Source: an uncultured Bacteroidales bacterium | GTDB taxonomy: Bacteria > Bacteroidota > Bacteroidia > Bacteroidales > JAUNSR01 | Length of the DNA stretch: 8,971 nt | Direction: 5' to 3' | Assembly (NCBI GenBank): GCA_947074165.1 | Contig: CAMTOT010000106.1 | Span: forward strand, 1-8,971 | In this document: positions 6,961 to 8,971 of the stretch, piece after piece | Layout: each line of letters starts with the position of its first letter | How positions within the stretch are numbered: position 1 is the stretch's first letter | Notes under the pieces: generated by a model | The model's input: only the letters and a program-made list of their open reading frames with translations | The model's database searches: none | Told to the model about the DNA's origin: nothing | Program-made: the position numbers and the translations under genes

Positions 6961-7007
6961 ACGAGAGTATCTCAATTTATTAATATTGAGATGCTCTCGT
7001 TTTTTTT
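6961..7007 (+). terminator. Strong intrinsic terminator after pgi
   Basis: The arms 6961-6976 and 6985-7000 form a 16-bp stem with one T-G wobble and an 8-base loop, followed directly by eight T residues (7000-7007). It starts 28 bases after the pgi stop. This is the best terminator in the window, and it separates pgi from the HAD-aroB pair. Confidence 0.95.
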
Positions 7008-7010
7008 ATA

Positions 7011-7038
7011 TATTTTTGTTTTTGAGGATTATATTTTG
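7011..7038 (+). promoter_or_regulatory. Candidate promoter region for the HAD-aroB pair
   Basis: TATTTTTG at 7011-7018 matches the Bacteroidetes -7 consensus TAnnTTTG exactly, and ATATTTTG at 7031-7038 is a near match closer to the gene. A promoter is expected here because a strong terminator ends just upstream. No convincing -33 element is seen, and T-rich DNA gives chance matches, so the exact site is uncertain. Confidence 0.3.
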
Positions 7039-7064
7039 TTAATCTTTTATCAAAAGGTAGTAGG

Positions 7065-7799
7065 ATGGAAAAAATTGTAAGAAACTTTTTAAAAAGAAGA
7101 GGTTATAAAACTCTCGATTTAAAAAGTGTGTTATTTGATATGGACGGTGTGCTCTATGACTCTATGAAGAATCACTGCATAGCATGGGAGAGATCCATAT
7201 CCGAACTTGGCATTGAGTGTACACTTGAAGAGTTTTATCTCTATGAAGGACAAACCGGAAGAAATACTATAAAGCAATTAATCAGACGCGGATTCGAAAG
7301 AGATGCTGACGACACAGAAGCAAAAGAGATATATACGATCAAGACCAAATATTTCACAGAACTCGGACCTGCCCCGGTCATGCCGGGCGCACCGGAAGTT
7401 CTCTATTTAGTAAAAGATGAAGGGTTGATTCCTGTATTAGTGACAGGCTCAGGTCAGGAATCTTTAATAGGAAAACTTGAGTTGAATTTCCCCGGCATTT
7501 TCGTAAAAGAAAGAATGGTTACAGCTCACGATGTGAAATATGGCAAACCCAATCCGGAGCCATACCTTATGGGGCTTAAAAAGGCGGGTGTACAACCATT
7601 TGAGGCTATAGTGATAGAGAATGCACCTTTGGGTGTAAAAGCGGCTTCAGAAGCCGGAATATTTACAATAGCGGTTAATACCGGACCTATGGATGACAGT
7701 GTACTATATGAGGCCGGAGCTGATATTGTACTGACCGGAATGGAAGAACTATATGATAAGCTTCCGCAAATAATAAGTATTTTAAAACAATGCAGATAA
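7065..7799 (+). CDS. HAD-superfamily phosphohydrolase, probable inorganic pyrophosphatase (BT2127-like)
   Basis: Cytoplasmic HAD hydrolase of 244 residues in the beta-phosphoglucomutase-like subgroup. Motif I is FDMDGVLYDS (24-33) with nucleophile Asp25 and acid/base Asp27. A helical C1 cap spans about 35-100 with EGQTG (61-65). Motif II is VTGSG with Thr127, motif III is GKPNPEPYL with Lys161, and motif IV is IENAPLGV (184-191). From memory, it closely matches B. thetaiotaomicron BT2127, a HAD protein shown to be an inorganic pyrophosphatase. Key residues there (Asp11, Asp13, Glu47, Thr113, Lys147) fall here at 25, 27, 61, 127 and 161, a constant offset of 14. A basic N-terminal extension of about 14 residues explains the offset. 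Sugar-phosphate mutase or phosphatase activity remains possible. An AAAGG sits seven bases before the ATG. aroB starts 3 bases after the stop. Confidence 0.85.
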   Translation: MEKIVRNFLKRRGYKTLDLKSVLFDMDGVLYDSMKNHCIAWERSISELGIECTLEEFYLYEGQTGRNTIKQLIRRGFERDADDTEAKEIYTIKTKYFTELGPAPVMPGAPEVLYLVKDEGLIPVLVTGSGQESLIGKLELNFPGIFVKERMVTAHDVKYGKPNPEPYLMGLKKAGVQPFEAIVIENAPLGVKAASEAGIFTIAVNTGPMDDSVLYEAGADIVLTGMEELYDKLPQIISILKQCR

Positions 7800-7802
7800 T
7801 AT

Positions 7803-8864
7803 ATGGCTCAACAGATTATAGCATTCACAGATAACGTAGCTGAAAAGCTGGCCGGGATAATCGGCGAAATAAGTTATGATAAACTTTACGTGCTTACAGA
7901 CGAAAACACTTTCGCTCAATGCGCTTTAAAGATAAAAGATTTCATTCTCAATTCGAAGGCTCACGTGATAACGATTCCGGCAGGAGACACAGCCAAAGAT
8001 ATAGAGTCTATAAGCAAGGTCTGGATGGAACTCAGCACGACAGGAGCCACACGACGTTCACTTATGATTAATCTGGGGGGAGGAATGATAACCGATCTTG
8101 GTGGATTTGCGGCAGCGTCATTCAAAAGAGGCATTAATTTTATAAATGTACCCACTTCTCTTCTCGGAGCTGTAGATGCGGCTGTAGGGGGCAAAACAGG
8201 TATAAATTTCAACGGTCTTAAAAATGAGATAGGTGTATTCTGCCCTGCTTATGCCGTAATCATCTCGACTGAATTCTTTGCTACACTCGATAACGACAAC
8301 CTCCTTTCAGGATATGCCGAAATGATAAAACACGGACTTATCAGCAGCAACGAGATATTTAATAAACTAATTAATTACGATATAAGGAGCCGCGATAACA
8401 TACATCTTTTGTCTCTTCTTGAGGAGTCGGTAAATGTTAAACGAGAAGTAGTCGAAGAGGATCCTTTCGAAAAGGGATTACGCAAAGCTCTTAATCTCGG
8501 ACATACGGTAGGACATGCTTTCGAAAGCATGATGCTTGAAGATAACAAACCTGTACTTCACGGCTATGCTGTAGCGTGGGGAGTAGTATGTGAACTAATA
8601 CTTTCTCACCGCCACTGTAGCTTCCCTAAGGATATATTAATGCTGACTGCGGAATTTGTAAGAATTAACTATGGAGCTGTATATTTCGGCTGCAAAGATT
8701 ACGACCGTTTATATGAATATATGACACACGACAAGAAAAATGATTCTGGATATATAAACTTCACTCTTCTTAAAGATATCGGCATAATAGAGCTCAATCA
8801 GACCGCGTCGCGCAAAGAAATAGATATAATGTTTGACATTTTCAGAGATTTAATGAAAATATAA
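7803..8864 (+). CDS. aroB: 3-dehydroquinate synthase
   Basis: Converts DAHP to 3-dehydroquinate, releasing phosphate, in step 2 of the shikimate pathway; cytoplasmic, NAD- and metal-dependent. At 353 residues it has normal length. The NAD-binding half has LGGGMITDLGGFAAASFKRG (91-110), then NVPTSLLGAVDAAVGGKTGINF (115-136) with Lys131. Likely metal ligands are Glu173 in GYAEMIKHG, His234 in LNLGHTVGHAFE, and His253 in VLHGYAVAWG. DKK at 310-312 is the conserved late motif. The whole pattern follows true AroB and Bacteroides versions, so I prefer it over other sugar-phosphate cyclases. The ATG lies 3 bases after the HAD stop, with no room for a promoter, so the two genes are almost surely co-transcribed and perhaps translationally coupled. 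No terminator is visible before the insert ends. Confidence 0.95.
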   Translation: MAQQIIAFTDNVAEKLAGIIGEISYDKLYVLTDENTFAQCALKIKDFILNSKAHVITIPAGDTAKDIESISKVWMELSTTGATRRSLMINLGGGMITDLGGFAAASFKRGINFINVPTSLLGAVDAAVGGKTGINFNGLKNEIGVFCPAYAVIISTEFFATLDNDNLLSGYAEMIKHGLISSNEIFNKLINYDIRSRDNIHLLSLLEESVNVKREVVEEDPFEKGLRKALNLGHTVGHAFESMMLEDNKPVLHGYAVAWGVVCELILSHRHCSFPKDILMLTAEFVRINYGAVYFGCKDYDRLYEYMTHDKKNDSGYINFTLLKDIGIIELNQTASRKEIDIMFDIFRDLMKI

Positions 8865-8922
8865 GTATTGCAGATTCAGAAAAACGAATATCATAATATA
8901 TAGATACAAAAAAAAGCTTTCG

Positions 8923-8971
8923 AGATCGGAAGAGCGTCGTGTAGGGAAAGAGTGTACGTCCTGGTGTAGAT
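8923..8971 (-). other. Illumina P5 adapter with i5 index, reverse orientation (artefact)
   Basis: Positions 8923-8955 are an exact reverse complement of the TruSeq universal read-1 primer site. 8956-8963 (ACGTCCTG) is the reverse complement of the same index seen at the left end, and 8964-8971 begins the P5 sequence. The genomic insert therefore ends at 8922, 58 bases after the aroB stop. That remainder ends in an A run followed by GCTTTCG and holds no gene. Confidence 0.99.

Noticed and set aside
7961..8212. Minus-strand frame inside aroB
   Set aside because: It is antisense to the most conserved AroB motifs, and its proline- and serine-rich product looks like a shadow.
7803..8864. A secondary-metabolite sugar-phosphate cyclase in place of AroB
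   Set aside because: The metal ligands, the NAD-binding motif and the late DKK motif all follow true 3-dehydroquinate synthase, and no biosynthetic cluster genes are nearby.
1..8971. Terminal inverted repeats suggesting a transposon or linear replicon
   Set aside because: Both copies are Illumina adapter with an i5 index, so they are technical. No transposase or integrase gene lies between them.

Overview
The window looks like a chromosomal fragment of a Bacteroidales (Bacteroidetes) bacterium. Its DNA is AT-rich, it has few Shine-Dalgarno sites, and several genes are preceded by matches to the Bacteroidetes -7 promoter element TAnnTTTG. The proteins most resemble Bacteroides-type versions: LysS with an added C-terminal domain, a short 444-residue glucose-6-phosphate isomerase, and a HAD enzyme very close to what I remember of BT2127 of B. 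thetaiotaomicron. Both ends (1-71 and 8923-8971) are not biological. They are Illumina P5 adapter with the 8-base index CAGGACGT, in opposite orientations, so the real insert is 72-8922 and the contig ends are assembly ends.

Layout. 72-299 is an AT-rich non-coding stretch with one small hairpin. 300-971 (+) is a rhomboid intramembrane serine protease with an acidic tail. It converges on a MarC-family membrane protein (1138-1719, -), and a perfect 15-bp hairpin between them can serve as a terminator for both. A Crp/Fnr-family regulator (1849-2565, +) diverges from marC. Next come lysS (2696-4423), gpsA (4511-5506) and pgi (5598-6932), all on the + strand and separated by hairpins. Strong intrinsic terminators follow gpsA and pgi. 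Last is a tight pair: a HAD phosphohydrolase, probably an inorganic pyrophosphatase (7065-7799), and aroB (7803-8864), only 3 bases apart.

Function. lysS charges tRNA-Lys and releases pyrophosphate. gpsA makes glycerol-3-phosphate for phospholipids. pgi links glucose-6-phosphate and fructose-6-phosphate. aroB makes 3-dehydroquinate for aromatic amino acids. The HAD protein probably hydrolyses pyrophosphate. The three membrane and regulatory genes at the left have no clear functional link to these. Apart from the adapters, this is ordinary core-genome content. I see no mobile element, CRISPR array, tRNA, rRNA or defence system, and no convincing new system. The points most worth a second look are the adapter ends, two start-site corrections, the lysS-gpsA hairpin, the LysS C-terminal extension, and the Crp-like protein whose cyclic-nucleotide pocket is degenerate.
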